64,000 bases of DNA from NCBI GenBank assembly GCA_041648175.1, contig JBAZPO010000012.1, forward strand, positions 1-64,000, written 5' to 3'. Of this stretch, positions 24,566 through 33,708 are shown piece after piece. The translations under genes and the position numbers were made by a program. Position 1 is the stretch's first letter, and every line of letters begins with the position of its first letter. This stretch comes from Desulfobaccales bacterium. GTDB lineage: Bacteria > Desulfobacterota > Desulfobaccia > Desulfobaccales > 0-14-0-80-60-11. The notes below the pieces were generated by a model. That model had not been told where the DNA came from, made no database searches, and saw only the letters and a program-made list of their open reading frames with translations.

Positions 24566-26518
24566 TTAATTGAACGTGCCCCAGACCACTTTCTTGGGCT
24601 GGGCCGGTTGCTCCAGGATGGCGAGGGCGCTTTTCAGGATGCCGGCGGCATCCAGGCCGTATTTCTTACGGAGAATATCCTGGGTGCCGTGTTCTACGAA
24701 GATGTCGGGAATCCCGCAGCGTTTGACCGTGATCCCGAAGAGATTCCGGTCCGCCAGGAGTTCCAGCACCGCGCTGCCGAAGCCGCCCGCCAGCACGTTT
24801 TCCTCCACCGTCAGGACCCGGCCGTGTTTGGCCGCCAGGCTCAAGATCAGGTGCTCATCTAAAGGCTTGACGAAGCGGGCGTTAACCACGGTAGCGCTGA
24901 ACCCCTGCTTGTCCAGTTCCTTGGCCGCGTCCAGGGCCGGATACACCGAGGCGCCCAGGGCCAGGATGAGCAGGTCCTCCCCTTCCCGCAAGACCTCGGC
25001 CTTGCCGATGGGCAACTGGCTCAGGGTGGAAGAAAACGCCACTCCCACGCCCCGGCCCCGGGGGTACCGAAGGGCGATGGGACCAGGATGCTCCACCGCG
25101 GTGAAGAGCATGTCCCGCAATTCATTTTCGTCCTTGGGAGCCATTACGACCAGGTTGGGCAGATGGCGCAGAAACGACAGGTCGAAGAGCCCCTGGTGGG
25201 TCTCGCCGTCTTCGCCCACGACCCCGCTCCGATCCAGGGCAAAGACCACCGGCAGCTTTTGGATGCAGACATCGTGGAGCACCTGATCATAGGCCCGCTG
25301 CATGAAGGTGGAGTAGATGGTGGTCACGGGCCGCATGCCTTCCGAGGCCAGGCCGCCGGCAAAAGTCACGGCGTGCTGCTCACAGATGCCTACATCAAAG
25401 AAGCGGCTGGGGAACTCTGTGCGGAAGTCCGTCAAACCGGTGCCATCAGGCATCGCCGCAGTAATGGCGACAATCCGGGGGTTCTCCCGACCGAGTCGAA
25501 CCAGGGTGTCGCCAAAAACCTGGGTGTAACTCGGGACCTTACTCACGCTCTTCGTGGGCTCGCCGGTATCGGGATCGAATTTGCCCAGGCCATGGAAGCC
25601 GGTGGGGTCGGTTTCGGCGGGCTCGTAGCCCTTGCCCTTGGTGGTGAGCACATGGACCAGGATGGGGCCTCTTAAGTTCTTAACATTCTGCAAAGTCTCA
25701 AGTAAATGGTCCAGGCGGTGGCCGTTCACCGGCCCCAGATAGGTAAATTTCAGCGCCTCGAAGAGCATGCCCGGGGTGAAAAAGGCCTTGAAAGATTCTT
25801 CGCTCCGCTTGGCCCAGAGCAACAGATCATCGCCGATGGCCGGAAAGGAGCGCAGCAGATTTTCCACCTGCTTTTTCAGAAAGACCATGGTGGGACGGGT
25901 GAGTTGGCGGCTTAAAAAGGAGGACAGGGCGCCCACATTGGGAGCGATGGACATGCCGTTGTCATTTAAGATCACTATAAGATCTTTGTTCAGGTCCCCG
26001 GCGTTGTTGAGGCCCTCAAAGGCGATCCCCGCGGTCATGGAGCCGTCGCCGATCACCGCGATCACCCGGTTGCGTTCCCGCTTCAGGCAGCGGGCGCTGG
26101 CAATGCCTAAAGCCGCGGAGATGGAGGTAGAGCTGTGCCCGGTGTCGAAGGCGTCGTAGGGACTTTCGCCGCGCTTGGGAAAGCCGCTGATACCGCCGTG
26201 CTGGCGCAGGGTATGGAACCGGTCTTGACGGCCGGTGAGCAATTTATGGGCATAGGCCTGGTGTCCCACATCCCAGACGATCTTGTCCCGGGGGCAGTCA
26301 AAGACGTAGTGCAGGGCGATGGAGAGCTCAACGACCCCCAGGCTGGGGGCCAGGTGCCCCCCGGTGAGCGCCACGGTGGAGATGATCTTCTCCCGGATCT
26401 CCTTGGCCAGTTGCGGCAGGAATTCCGGCGGCAGCTTCTTTAAGTCCTGAGGATTATTGATGGTATCCAACAAACGGCGGACCGAAACATCCGGTCTGTT
26501 GCCTTGACGATTGTCCAT
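24566..26518 (-). CDS. dxs: 1-deoxy-D-xylulose-5-phosphate synthase
   Basis: This 650-residue enzyme condenses pyruvate and glyceraldehyde 3-phosphate in the first step of the MEP isoprenoid route. The N-terminal thiamine-diphosphate site (VIGDGSMTAGIAFEGLNNAG, the first part to about residue 175), the catalytic glutamate region (FDVGICEQHAVTFAGGLA) and a C-terminal transketolase domain are all complete. It sits 78 bp downstream of ispA on the same strand. Together they supply the precursors that the squalene-hopene cyclase at 55-57 kb would use after squalene synthesis. Confidence 0.96.
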   Translation of the reverse strand: MDNRQGNRPDVSVRRLLDTINNPQDLKKLPPEFLPQLAKEIREKIISTVALTGGHLAPSLGVVELSIALHYVFDCPRDKIVWDVGHQAYAHKLLTGRQDRFHTLRQHGGISGFPKRGESPYDAFDTGHSSTSISAALGIASARCLKRERNRVIAVIGDGSMTAGIAFEGLNNAGDLNKDLIVILNDNGMSIAPNVGALSSFLSRQLTRPTMVFLKKQVENLLRSFPAIGDDLLLWAKRSEESFKAFFTPGMLFEALKFTYLGPVNGHRLDHLLETLQNVKNLRGPILVHVLTTKGKGYEPAETDPTGFHGLGKFDPDTGEPTKSVSKVPSYTQVFGDTLVRLGRENPRIVAITAAMPDGTGLTDFRTEFPSRFFDVGICEQHAVTFAGGLASEGMRPVTTIYSTFMQRAYDQVLHDVCIQKLPVVFALDRSGVVGEDGETHQGLFDLSFLRHLPNLVVMAPKDENELRDMLFTAVEHPGPIALRYPRGRGVGVAFSSTLSQLPIGKAEVLREGEDLLILALGASVYPALDAAKELDKQGFSATVVNARFVKPLDEHLILSLAAKHGRVLTVEENVLAGGFGSAVLELLADRNLFGITVKRCGIPDIFVEHGTQDILRKKYGLDAAGILKSALAILEQPAQPKKVVWGTFN

Positions 26519-26596
26519 GTATGCTTAACCTCTCCCCCATGGGTTGTTTCTAAAGTCAATACTATCACACACTCATTTCAAGTTATGACTATTTTC

Positions 26597-27487
26597 CTAA
26601 GAGCGCCGTACCAGCAGATATTGGGCCAGTTCCCGCAAGGGTTCGGCCTTGGCTTGAAAGGATTCCAGCGACGCGACGGCCTCCGCCACCAGGCGCCGGG
26701 ACCAGGCCCGGGTGGCTTCCAGGCCCAGCACCGCAGGATACGTCGCTTTCTGGCGCTTCTCATCCATACCCGCAGCCTTGCCCATTTCAGCGGTTTCACC
26801 TTCTACATCTAATAGATCATCGGTAATCTGAAACGCTAACCCAAATTTTTCGCCATACGTGGTCAGGGCAGTCACTTCGACCCGGTTGCCGCCCCCCATG
26901 AGAGCCCCGGCCCGCACGGCCGCGGTAAGCAAAGCCCCGGTCTTGGCGCGATGGATGGTCTCCAACTCCTTTAAGGTGACCCGGCGGCCTTCTGCCAGCA
27001 GATCCAACATCTGGCCCCCCACCATGCCCTGGTAACCCGCGGCAGACGCCACCAGGTTGATCACGTCCAGCAGGACTCTTTCCCGGCCCTCATATTTGTA
27101 AGCCGCCGCGGCCATGGTGCGAAAAGCCTCGGTGAGCAGGCCGTCTCCTGCCAGGATAGCGGTGGCCTCGTCATATTGCTTATGGCAGGTGGGTTGCCCC
27201 CGGCGCAGGTCATCGTCATCCATGGCCGGCAGATCGTCATGGATCAGGGAATAGGTGTGGACCATTTCCAAGGCGCAGGCTACGGGCAAGGCTTCACCCG
27301 GGTCGCCCCCCACGGCTTCTGCCGCGGCCAGGCACAAAATGGGACGCAGCCTTTTACCGCCCACGAACAGGCTGTAGTGCATGGCCTGGGTCACCCGGAA
27401 GGCCGGTCCCCGCACCTGCGGCAAGTATGCCTGCAGGGTCCGATTGATTAATCCCCGGCGTTCTTCCAGGTAAGCTTTGAGATCCAA
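26597..27487 (-). CDS. ispA: Polyprenyl (farnesyl/geranyl) diphosphate synthase
   Basis: This 296-residue prenyltransferase has the two aspartate-rich motifs that bind Mg-diphosphate: LIHDDLPAMDDDDLRRG (about residues 80-96) and ITDDLLD near 220-226. The extended first motif (DDx4D) is the bacterial farnesyl diphosphate synthase type, producing the C15 chain for hopanoids, quinones and undecaprenyl phosphate. It lies between xseB and dxs in the usual deltaproteobacterial order xseA-xseB-ispA-dxs. Confidence 0.94.
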   Translation of the reverse strand: MDLKAYLEERRGLINRTLQAYLPQVRGPAFRVTQAMHYSLFVGGKRLRPILCLAAAEAVGGDPGEALPVACALEMVHTYSLIHDDLPAMDDDDLRRGQPTCHKQYDEATAILAGDGLLTEAFRTMAAAAYKYEGRERVLLDVINLVASAAGYQGMVGGQMLDLLAEGRRVTLKELETIHRAKTGALLTAAVRAGALMGGGNRVEVTALTTYGEKFGLAFQITDDLLDVEGETAEMGKAAGMDEKRQKATYPAVLGLEATRAWSRRLVAEAVASLESFQAKAEPLRELAQYLLVRRS

Positions 27488-27573
27488 GTTTTCCTCGCAA
27501 GAAACTTAAGAGTAATCAGTAAACAGTGATCAGTGATCAGTACAAAACCAGGCGAATGATTACTGATTACTGA

Positions 27574-27828
27574 TCACTGGCTGTTACCTTCATCTTCCGG
27601 GAACGGCCGGGTAAAAAACCGCCCGGCATCGTCCTTGAGGAGGAGGTCCACCCGCTTTTCCACTTCGTCCAACTTTTTATGGCAGACCCGCACCAATTGC
27701 ACCCCTTCCTCGAAGGCGCGCATGGCCTCTTCCAGGGCCAGATCGCCGTGCTCCAGAGAATCCAGCACTTCCTCCAGGCGCTTTAGCCCCGCCTCAAACG
27801 TCGGTTCTTCCTGCTTTGCTTTGGCCAT
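27574..27828 (-). CDS. xseB: Exodeoxyribonuclease VII small subunit
   Basis: This 84-residue protein is almost entirely alpha-helical, with the family pattern FEAGLKRLEEVLDSLEHGDL and EEAMRAFEEGVQLVRVCHKK. With XseA it forms exonuclease VII, which degrades single-stranded DNA from both ends. The distance from xseA is about 270 bp, wider than usual, because the gap has been filled by dispersed palindromic repeats (27924-28035). Confidence 0.92.
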   Translation of the reverse strand: MAKAKQEEPTFEAGLKRLEEVLDSLEHGDLALEEAMRAFEEGVQLVRVCHKKLDEVEKRVDLLLKDDAGRFFTRPFPEDEGNSQ

Positions 27829-27923
27829 TTTAGAACACTTTTCGGTTTTCGGTTTTCGGTGGCACAGGCTTTTCAGCCTGGGTCGGCGCAGACTAAAGCC
27901 TGCGGCTACAACCTTATAGTAGA

Positions 27924-28035
27924 TATAGGGCGGCCCGTGGCCGCCGTTCTTTCAGCTGTTTTCCGTTTTCGGTTTTGAAAGTATTTATAGGGCGGCCTGT
28001 GGCCGCCGAAATTCGGCGGGCACGGCCCACCCTAT
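27924..28035. repeat. Twin-hairpin palindromic element, one half copy and one full copy
   Basis: A half element (TATAGGGCGGCCCGTGGCCGCC, read in two pieces at 27924-27945) is followed at 27986-28035 by a full element. The full copy runs from TATAGGGCGGCC through GAAATTC to CACGGCCCACCCTAT. Its second hairpin is of the GGCGGGCA type rather than GGCGTGC. It sits between xseA and xseB and has widened the gap inside an otherwise tight operon. Further CAGGCT/AGCCTG repeats lie at 27860-27915. Confidence 0.8.
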
Positions 28036-28101
28036 GGAGCCTGCGGTTACCGCAACCTCATAGAATCACTGGTTATTTTCGCAGCCACAATAAAAAACTG
28101 C

Positions 28102-29445
28102 TCACTGCTTACCGCTCACTTTTTGCACTTCACAATCCATCCGGCCCCTGGCCACCTGGACCCGAATTTCCGCGCCCGGAGGCACCAGAGCGGCGTCCCG
28201 AATTACCGTCTCTGCCGGCAGCAGAGTGGCCACCGCGTAGCCCCGTTGTAAAATGGAGAGGGGATTCAGTTGCGCCAGGTGCGTCTGGCAGTAGTCCAGG
28301 TGCCGGCGGCGTTCCACCAGGCGTTGGCAGAGGCACTGGCCCAGCCTGGCGGCCGCCTGTTCCAGCCGCTGCCGGGGCGTCCCCAAGGCCCGCCGTGGGC
28401 TTAAGAGAAAAAGCCGGGAAGTGGCCAGGCGCAGGTGCTGCTCCTGGTGGATCACAGCTCGCCGGGTCCGCCGCACCAGGACCTCGGAGCGCTCATCCAA
28501 CCTGAGACGCAGGTCAGTGAGATTGCGGCGCACATCCGGCAGCCGCCGGGCCATCAAATCCAGGTGCTGCCGGGCCTGGTCCCGGCGCCGGGCTAAGGTT
28601 CGGGCCAGGGTGACGCCCAGGCGGGTCAGGCGGCGTAAAAGTTCAGCCTTATCCGGCACCACCAGTTCCACCGCGGCACTGGGCGTGGGGGCTCTATGGT
28701 CCGCCACAAAATCGGCAATGGTAAAATCCACTTCGTGACCCACCGCCGAGACCACCGGGATGGGGCAGCGATGGATGGCCCGGGCCACGCTCTCTTCATT
28801 GAAGGGCCACAAGTCTTCCAGGGAACCGCCGCCCCGGGCCAGGACAATGACGTCAATACCGGGATAAGCGCTCAGGTCGTCCAAGGCCCGGGTAATTTCT
28901 CCCGCGGCTTCGGCCCCCTGCACCTTCACCGGATGAATAAGCACCTCAACGTTTAAGTAGCGCTGCTTCAACAGACGCAGAAAATCCCGCACCGCCGCGC
29001 CCGTGGGGGAAGTGACCAGCGCGATTTTCCGGGGCAGGAATGGCAAGGGTTTCTTCGACTCCGGGGCAAAGAGTCCCTCGGCGGCAAGGCGGGTTTTCAG
29101 GATATCGAAGGCCTGCGCCAGGGCTCCGAGCCCCAGGGGCTCCAGGTAATCCACCACCAACTGGTATTCCCCCCGGGGTTCATACACCGTGAGTCGGCCC
29201 CGGCAGAGGAACTGTTTGCCCTCCTGAGGCTTGGCGCGCATATGCTGGTGATTGCCCTTGAAGAGCACCGCCTTAAGCTGGGCCCCGGCATCCTTGAGGG
29301 TAAAGTAATAGTGGCCGCTCAACGGCTGCCGGAGATTGGAGATCTCGCCGCTCACCCAGACCAGGGAGAAATAGGTCTCCAACCGGTCCCGAATCTCCCG
29401 GGTGAGGGCGGTCACCGTATAGATATGGGGCAATTCCTGGTTCAT
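28102..29445 (-). CDS. xseA: Exodeoxyribonuclease VII large subunit
   Basis: This 447-residue catalytic subunit has an N-terminal OB-fold (about 1-100, LPHIYTVTALTREIRDRLE). The nuclease core contains VTSPTGAAVRDFLR (about 151-164), VLARGGGSLEDLW and PVVSAVGHEVDFTIADFVADHRAPTPSAA, all family hallmarks. Arginine- and leucine-rich coiled-coil helices (about 270-390) follow, and a C-terminal RGYAVATL segment ends the protein. It is the first gene of the minus-strand xseA-xseB-ispA-dxs series. Confidence 0.94.
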   Translation of the reverse strand: MNQELPHIYTVTALTREIRDRLETYFSLVWVSGEISNLRQPLSGHYYFTLKDAGAQLKAVLFKGNHQHMRAKPQEGKQFLCRGRLTVYEPRGEYQLVVDYLEPLGLGALAQAFDILKTRLAAEGLFAPESKKPLPFLPRKIALVTSPTGAAVRDFLRLLKQRYLNVEVLIHPVKVQGAEAAGEITRALDDLSAYPGIDVIVLARGGGSLEDLWPFNEESVARAIHRCPIPVVSAVGHEVDFTIADFVADHRAPTPSAAVELVVPDKAELLRRLTRLGVTLARTLARRRDQARQHLDLMARRLPDVRRNLTDLRLRLDERSEVLVRRTRRAVIHQEQHLRLATSRLFLLSPRRALGTPRQRLEQAAARLGQCLCQRLVERRRHLDYCQTHLAQLNPLSILQRGYAVATLLPAETVIRDAALVPPGAEIRVQVARGRMDCEVQKVSGKQ

Positions 29446-29564
29446 AGAAAGAGTTTAATTTTGTAATTATATCACATTTTGGCACCCGCCGGAGGAAAAC
29501 TTTCCGGCCGTCGGCATGATCTGTTCCGCCAAGCTAACCTTGACATGGCGTGGCAAGTTTTGCA

Positions 29565-29586
29565 GCACAGGCTGGAAAGCCTGTGC
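29565..29586. repeat. GCACAGGCT hairpin repeat
   Basis: GCACAGGCT and AGCCTGTGC flank a GGAA loop. The same hairpin occurs at 51818-51839, and a variant is at 20697-20717. In each case the copy is followed by CACC or TACC. It lies between xseA and the GH8 gene. Confidence 0.75.
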
Positions 29587-29626
29587 CACCAATACCGATC
29601 TTAGGAGATGAGGTCTTTCAGATCGG

Positions 29627-30892
29627 TCATTTGTCGAGCTCAGCCCACCCTGCATAGAGGGCCAAGCCCAGCCAGGCCCAGTTGTTGGCGTAGTAGTTGT
29701 CCGGGGCCTCGAAGTAAACGCGGTTGTCGTCTTCCCGGTAGAAGGACAGGATCTTCAGGGCCATCTCCCGGGCAAAGTCCTTATCGCCCGCGGCCAGGGC
29801 TGCGGCCAGCACCCCGGCATAGAGCACCGGGCTCTCATAGTCCACCGCGGGGGCGCCGTTATAGTGATAGACCGCCATGAGCCGGTGGTGGACCTGCCAC
29901 TGGTCCTTAAAAAACGGCAGAAATCTGTTCTTCAGCAACTGGGCGGCCTGGGATTCCTTAAACCACAGTCCGTCCAGGGCCACCCGGAAAGGCACCCGCA
30001 CTGCTTCCCAGCCGAAATTGGTGCCTTTGTCAGGCGCCGGGCTGATGGTGCCTGCGGCGTCCACCCGGCACCAGTCGGGGAAGAGGCCCACGCCTTGCAG
30101 ATCGCCCAACCTTCGGCAGATTTTTTCCAAAAACGGATAGGTGGCTTTATGTAGGTCCCGCCAATGGCCAGCCGCGGCTGTGCCCTCACCCCCACCCCAG
30201 CTCTCCCCCATCAAGGGGGCGGGAGTACCCTCATTGGAAGTATTTTTCCCTGGTTGCCTCCCTGGACCTGCGCCGGTCTGGGCAAATAGGCGGTAAGCCG
30301 CGGGCGAGAAATAAGACGGGTTCACCAGGTATGGCGGCTTCGGTTCATGCCAGTTGCCCGGAGTGAGGAGCAGTTCGCCGTTGGGAAGACGCACCACTTC
30401 CTTGGCCAGGATCGCATTTGTAACCCGGCGGGACTCCTCCAGGTACTCGGGCAGGCCCGGCGGAGCCCGCCAGCCCTTGCGGTGGGCCAAAATCAGGGCC
30501 AGGGCGTAATCCAGGTCGGCATCCGCGGCGCTGTTGGCATCCAGCACCCCCCAAGAGCCGTCGGGCATACGGCCCCAGCGCCAGGCCAGCAGACTGTCGC
30601 CGTATTTCGTAGCCCGGGACAGATGCCGGTAAGTCCAACTGTAAACCCGGACAAAAGTGGTCCCATCCCCAGCCCACACGGCCCGGAGCAGAGCGTAAAC
30701 CTGGGCTTCGGAGATGGTGCCGCCACCCTCTTCGGGAATCTTGACCTGGCCCTCAGAATTGATGAAATGACGTCGATAACTCTGCCAGGATGCGGTCAGC
30801 ACTTGTTTTAATCGGGCCGGAGACGGCTCCGTTTGACAGGCGAGGCAGAGCCCGGCGAGCAGGGCCATGAGAATAATTTTAAATTTTTTCAT
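29627..30892 (-). CDS. Glycoside hydrolase family 8 lipoprotein (endoglucanase-like)
   Basis: This 421-residue protein has a lipoprotein signal (MKKFKIILMALLAGLCLAC, lipobox LCLAC). An (alpha/alpha)6 GH8 catalytic domain follows. The proton donor glutamate is in GGTISEAQVYALLRAVWAGD (about residues 57-76), and the conserved aspartate is in DANSAADADLDYALAL (about 118-133). GH8 enzymes cleave beta-1,4-glucans; the BcsZ type serves cellulose synthesis, but no bcs gene is seen here. A stretch around residues 217-237 contains a Gly/Ser-rich insert encoded by a CTCTCCCCCAT-type dispersed repeat, suggesting a repeat element has been absorbed into the reading frame. Confidence 0.9.
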   Translation of the reverse strand: MKKFKIILMALLAGLCLACQTEPSPARLKQVLTASWQSYRRHFINSEGQVKIPEEGGGTISEAQVYALLRAVWAGDGTTFVRVYSWTYRHLSRATKYGDSLLAWRWGRMPDGSWGVLDANSAADADLDYALALILAHRKGWRAPPGLPEYLEESRRVTNAILAKEVVRLPNGELLLTPGNWHEPKPPYLVNPSYFSPAAYRLFAQTGAGPGRQPGKNTSNEGTPAPLMGESWGGGEGTAAAGHWRDLHKATYPFLEKICRRLGDLQGVGLFPDWCRVDAAGTISPAPDKGTNFGWEAVRVPFRVALDGLWFKESQAAQLLKNRFLPFFKDQWQVHHRLMAVYHYNGAPAVDYESPVLYAGVLAAALAAGDKDFAREMALKILSFYREDDNRVYFEAPDNYYANNWAWLGLALYAGWAELDK

Positions 30893-31400
30893 TTTTTCAC
30901 AAGTGAAAGCCTTCTAAAACAGACCCTGTCACGGGCTTCACACGATGGGGGCGGCTCCAGGCCTGAATCCTCCAAAACCCTCGCAGCTTGGAGAACATCG
31001 TCATTCTGAGCGGAGCGAAGACCCTCGTATTACCGACAAGCTGAGATCCTTCACTTCGTTCAGGATGACAAAAAACCTCGGTTTCGAAATAACTCGAAGC
31101 ACTTTTAATGCACCTTCTCACTATCCGCCACGGCTTGCAAGGATAATCTCCGGAGCCGGGCGTCGAGGCCCAGTGAGGTCCACAGCGCCCCAGTCGTAGC
31201 TCTCATGGGGAACGACGAACGACTGGCCGGCCGGTCCGGACCGGACCGGGGTTTTCGAGCGGACCCCTGTTACGAAAAGTTCAAGGTTCGAGGTTCGAGG
31301 TTCAAAGTAGAGTGGTGGGCGGGGACGCCCGCCCTACCGGGATTTCATGGTTTTGAGAGGGCCTAAGGCTCATGAGCGACTGTCCCGTTAAGTTGACAGC
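30893..31400. other. Gene-free stretch with an imperfect palindromic repeat
   Basis: No gene is supported here. An imperfect palindrome runs from 31000 (TCATTCTGAGCGGAGCGAAG) to 31069 (CTTCGTTCAGGATGAC), a dispersed repeat type found in many bacteria. A perfect 14-bp palindrome CCGGTCCGGACCGG is at 31231-31244. A short direct repeat (GGTTCGAGGTTCGAGGTTC) is at 31287-31305, and a GGCGGGGACGCCCGCCCTAC half-hairpin is at 31319-31338. Confidence 0.55.
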
Positions 31401-31414
31401 TTTGCGAAAATTTC

Positions 31415-31591
31415 TTGACAAACACAGGTATTTATGAGAAATAATCCCCGAACCGAAATGATTAGAGCCCCCTGGCGCTTGGGGATAAGGGAACTAAACG
31501 GCAATTCCTTTGATTTCAACCCGTATGTAACATAATTGGGCATTGGACGGCATCTGGGAAGGCTCCTTGAGAGGCCCGAGATGCCTTTTTT
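31415..31591 (+). promoter_or_regulatory. thrS promoter and leader with intrinsic terminator
   Basis: TTGACA (31415-31420) with AATAAT (31440-31445) is a possible promoter, with a long 19-bp spacer. The leader ends in a stem formed by GGCATCTGGG (31549-31558) and CCCGAGATGCC (31575-31585), followed by TTTTTT. It ends only 12 bases before the thrS ATG. A terminator this close to a start codon suggests attenuation of thrS, or the end of a short upstream transcript. No T-box sequence was found. A 33-codon frame from 31434 (MRNNPRTEM...) overlaps the promoter. Confidence 0.55.
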
Positions 31592-31603
31592 ATTGAGGCG
31601 ATC

Positions 31604-33520
31604 ATGATCAAAGTTACCCTGGATCAAGGCCCCACCATCACCCTGGAGCAGGGGGCTACGGTAGCCCAGGCCTTGCAGGCACTAAACCTGGCCACCGACC
31701 ATAACGTTGTGGCCGCCAGGATCAATGGGGACGCGGTGGATATAAACTCTCCGCTCACGCAGGACTGCACCCTTGTCCCCATCCCCCTGGAAAGTCCCGA
31801 GGGTCTTGAGATCATGCGCCATTCCGCCGCTCACCTAATGGCCGAAGCGGTGCGGGACCTGTTTCCCGGGGTCAGGGTGGCCATCGGCCCGGCCATTGAA
31901 GCCGGTTTTTATTACGACTTCGACGTGCCCGAGCCCTTTACGCCGGAAGACCTCACGAAAATCGAAGCCCATATGGCGGAGTTGACAGCCCAGGATCAGC
32001 CTTTCCGCCGGGACGAAATGCTGCGGGAGCAGGCCATCGGGTATTTTAGGGGCCAGGGGGAAGCCTACAAGGTCGAAATCCTGGAAGAGATCCCCCAGGA
32101 TAAGGTGAGCCTGTATCAGCAGGGCAATTTCATCGATCTGTGCCGGGGTCCCCATATTCCGTCCACCGGCTATATTAAAGCGTTTAAGCTCACCGCGACC
32201 TCCGGGGCTTACTGGCGGGGAGACGAGCACAGGCCCATGCTCCAGCGCATTTACGGGACCGCCTTTGCTACCCAGGAAGAGCTGACGCACCACCTGGAAC
32301 TCCTGGAGGAGGCCAAACGGCGGGACCACCGCCGCCTGGGGCGGGAGTTGGGGCTATTCAGTATTGAGGAGGAAGCGGGGCCGGGCATGGTGATCTACCA
32401 CCCCAAGGGCGCCCTGCTTAGGAGCCTCATCGAGAATTTTGAACGCCGGGAGCATCTCAAACGGGGCTACCAGATGGTGATGGGCCCGCAGATGCTCAAG
32501 GCCGACCTGTGGAAACGCTCGGGCCATTGGGACAACTACCGGGACAACATGTATTTCACCGAAGTCGAAGGCCAGATGTACGGCATCAAGCCCATGAACT
32601 GCCTGGCCCACATGTTGATCTACAAGTCGAAGGTCAGGAGCTACCGGGAGTTGCCCCTGCGCTTTTTCGAGCTGGGCACCGTGATGCGCCACGAGCGCTC
32701 CGGGGTATTGCACGGCCTCACCCGGGTGCGCCAGTTTACCCAGGATGATGCCCATATCCTGTGCATGCCCGAGCAAGTTGAGAGCGAAATCCTGGGGGTG
32801 CTGCAGTTCGTGTCCGAAGTCATGGGCATCTTCGGCTTCGAGTATGAAGTAGAGCTGTCTACCCGGCCGGAGAAATCCATCGGCACTGACGCCGAGTGGG
32901 ACCTCGCCACCAACGCCTTGATCGGGGCGCTGGCGACCTGGGGGGTAGCCTACGGCATCTGCGAAGGGGACGGGGCGTTTTACGGCCCCAAAATCGATAT
33001 TAAACTCAAGGACGCCTTGCAGCGGCGCTGGCAATGCGCTACGATTCAGTGCGATTTTACCCTGCCGGAGCGCTTTGACCTCAACTATGTGGGCGACGAT
33101 GGGGAACGCCATCGCCCGGTCATGCTCCATCGGGTGATCCTGGGCTCCCTGGAGCGCTTCATGGGTGTCCTGATAGAGCACTTCGCCGGAGCGTTCCCGG
33201 TCTGGCTGGCCCCGGTGCAGGCCGTCCTGCTGCCCATTACCGACCGGGTCCATCCTTATGCCCAGGAAGTTGCCCGGGCGCTACTGGATGCGGACCTGCG
33301 AGTGGAAGTTGATACCCGGCAGGAAAGCCTGCGCTACAAGATCAGAGAGGCCCAGGTCCAGAAAATTCCTTATATGGTGATCATGGGGGACCGGGAAGCA
33401 GCGGACCGCACCCTGGCGCCCCGCCTGCGGGACGGCACGGAATTGAAGGGCATCCAACTGGAAGCGTTTATCCAGCGCCTCAAGGAAGAATCCCAAATTC
33501 CGAAGCCCCCCGGTTCTTAA
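31604..33520 (+). CDS. thrS: Threonyl-tRNA synthetase
   Basis: This 638-residue enzyme charges tRNA-Thr. Its parts are a TGS domain (1-60, MIKVTLDQGPTITLEQG), an editing domain with HSAAHLMAEA (about 71-80), and a class II catalytic core. The core contains GIKPMNCLAHM (zinc Cys; most family members have NCPGH here), RHERSGVLHGLTRVR and VMLHRVILGSLERF. A C-terminal anticodon-binding domain completes it. It leads the co-directional cluster thrS-infC-rpmI-rplT-pheS and is preceded by a possible attenuator. Confidence 0.96.
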   Translation: MIKVTLDQGPTITLEQGATVAQALQALNLATDHNVVAARINGDAVDINSPLTQDCTLVPIPLESPEGLEIMRHSAAHLMAEAVRDLFPGVRVAIGPAIEAGFYYDFDVPEPFTPEDLTKIEAHMAELTAQDQPFRRDEMLREQAIGYFRGQGEAYKVEILEEIPQDKVSLYQQGNFIDLCRGPHIPSTGYIKAFKLTATSGAYWRGDEHRPMLQRIYGTAFATQEELTHHLELLEEAKRRDHRRLGRELGLFSIEEEAGPGMVIYHPKGALLRSLIENFERREHLKRGYQMVMGPQMLKADLWKRSGHWDNYRDNMYFTEVEGQMYGIKPMNCLAHMLIYKSKVRSYRELPLRFFELGTVMRHERSGVLHGLTRVRQFTQDDAHILCMPEQVESEILGVLQFVSEVMGIFGFEYEVELSTRPEKSIGTDAEWDLATNALIGALATWGVAYGICEGDGAFYGPKIDIKLKDALQRRWQCATIQCDFTLPERFDLNYVGDDGERHRPVMLHRVILGSLERFMGVLIEHFAGAFPVWLAPVQAVLLPITDRVHPYAQEVARALLDADLRVEVDTRQESLRYKIREAQVQKIPYMVIMGDREAADRTLAPRLRDGTELKGIQLEAFIQRLKEESQIPKPPGS

Positions 33521-33526
33521 AAACTT

Positions 33527-33620
33527 GGGGGAAAAGGCGAAACGGCGAAGAGGTGAAAAGGGAGAACAAAAGCGGAGCATTTTATCCTTTTCGCCTTTTT
33601 CCCTTTTCCCCTTTTCCCCC
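33527..33620. repeat. Purine/pyrimidine inverted repeat between thrS and infC
   Basis: GGGGGAAAAGG (33527-33537) pairs with CCTTTTCCCCC (33610-33620). Between them are further complementary AAAAGGCGAAA/TTTTCGCCTTTTT tracts. The whole can fold into a long imperfect hairpin in the thrS-infC gap and may lower read-through or processing of the mRNA. Similar GAAAACCGGAAACC-type stretches occur at the start of tlyA. Confidence 0.6.
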
Positions 33621-33708
33621 TGAACCAACCACAAGGATTGGGGCTTCAACCGGGAAATTAGGCCCAAAGCAATTGAGTTACAGACAATCTTAACAGGAGG
33701 TGACGGTC

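Noticed and set aside
31287..31305. GGTTCGAGGTTCGAGG as a tRNA T-arm
   Set aside because: It is a short direct repeat with no acceptor stem or anticodon arm around it.
31434..31535. 33-codon frame MRNNPRTEM... upstream of thrS as a leader peptide
   Set aside because: Its ATG lies before the expected transcription start, it has no ribosome binding site and no threonine run; kept only as a comment in the thrS leader entry.
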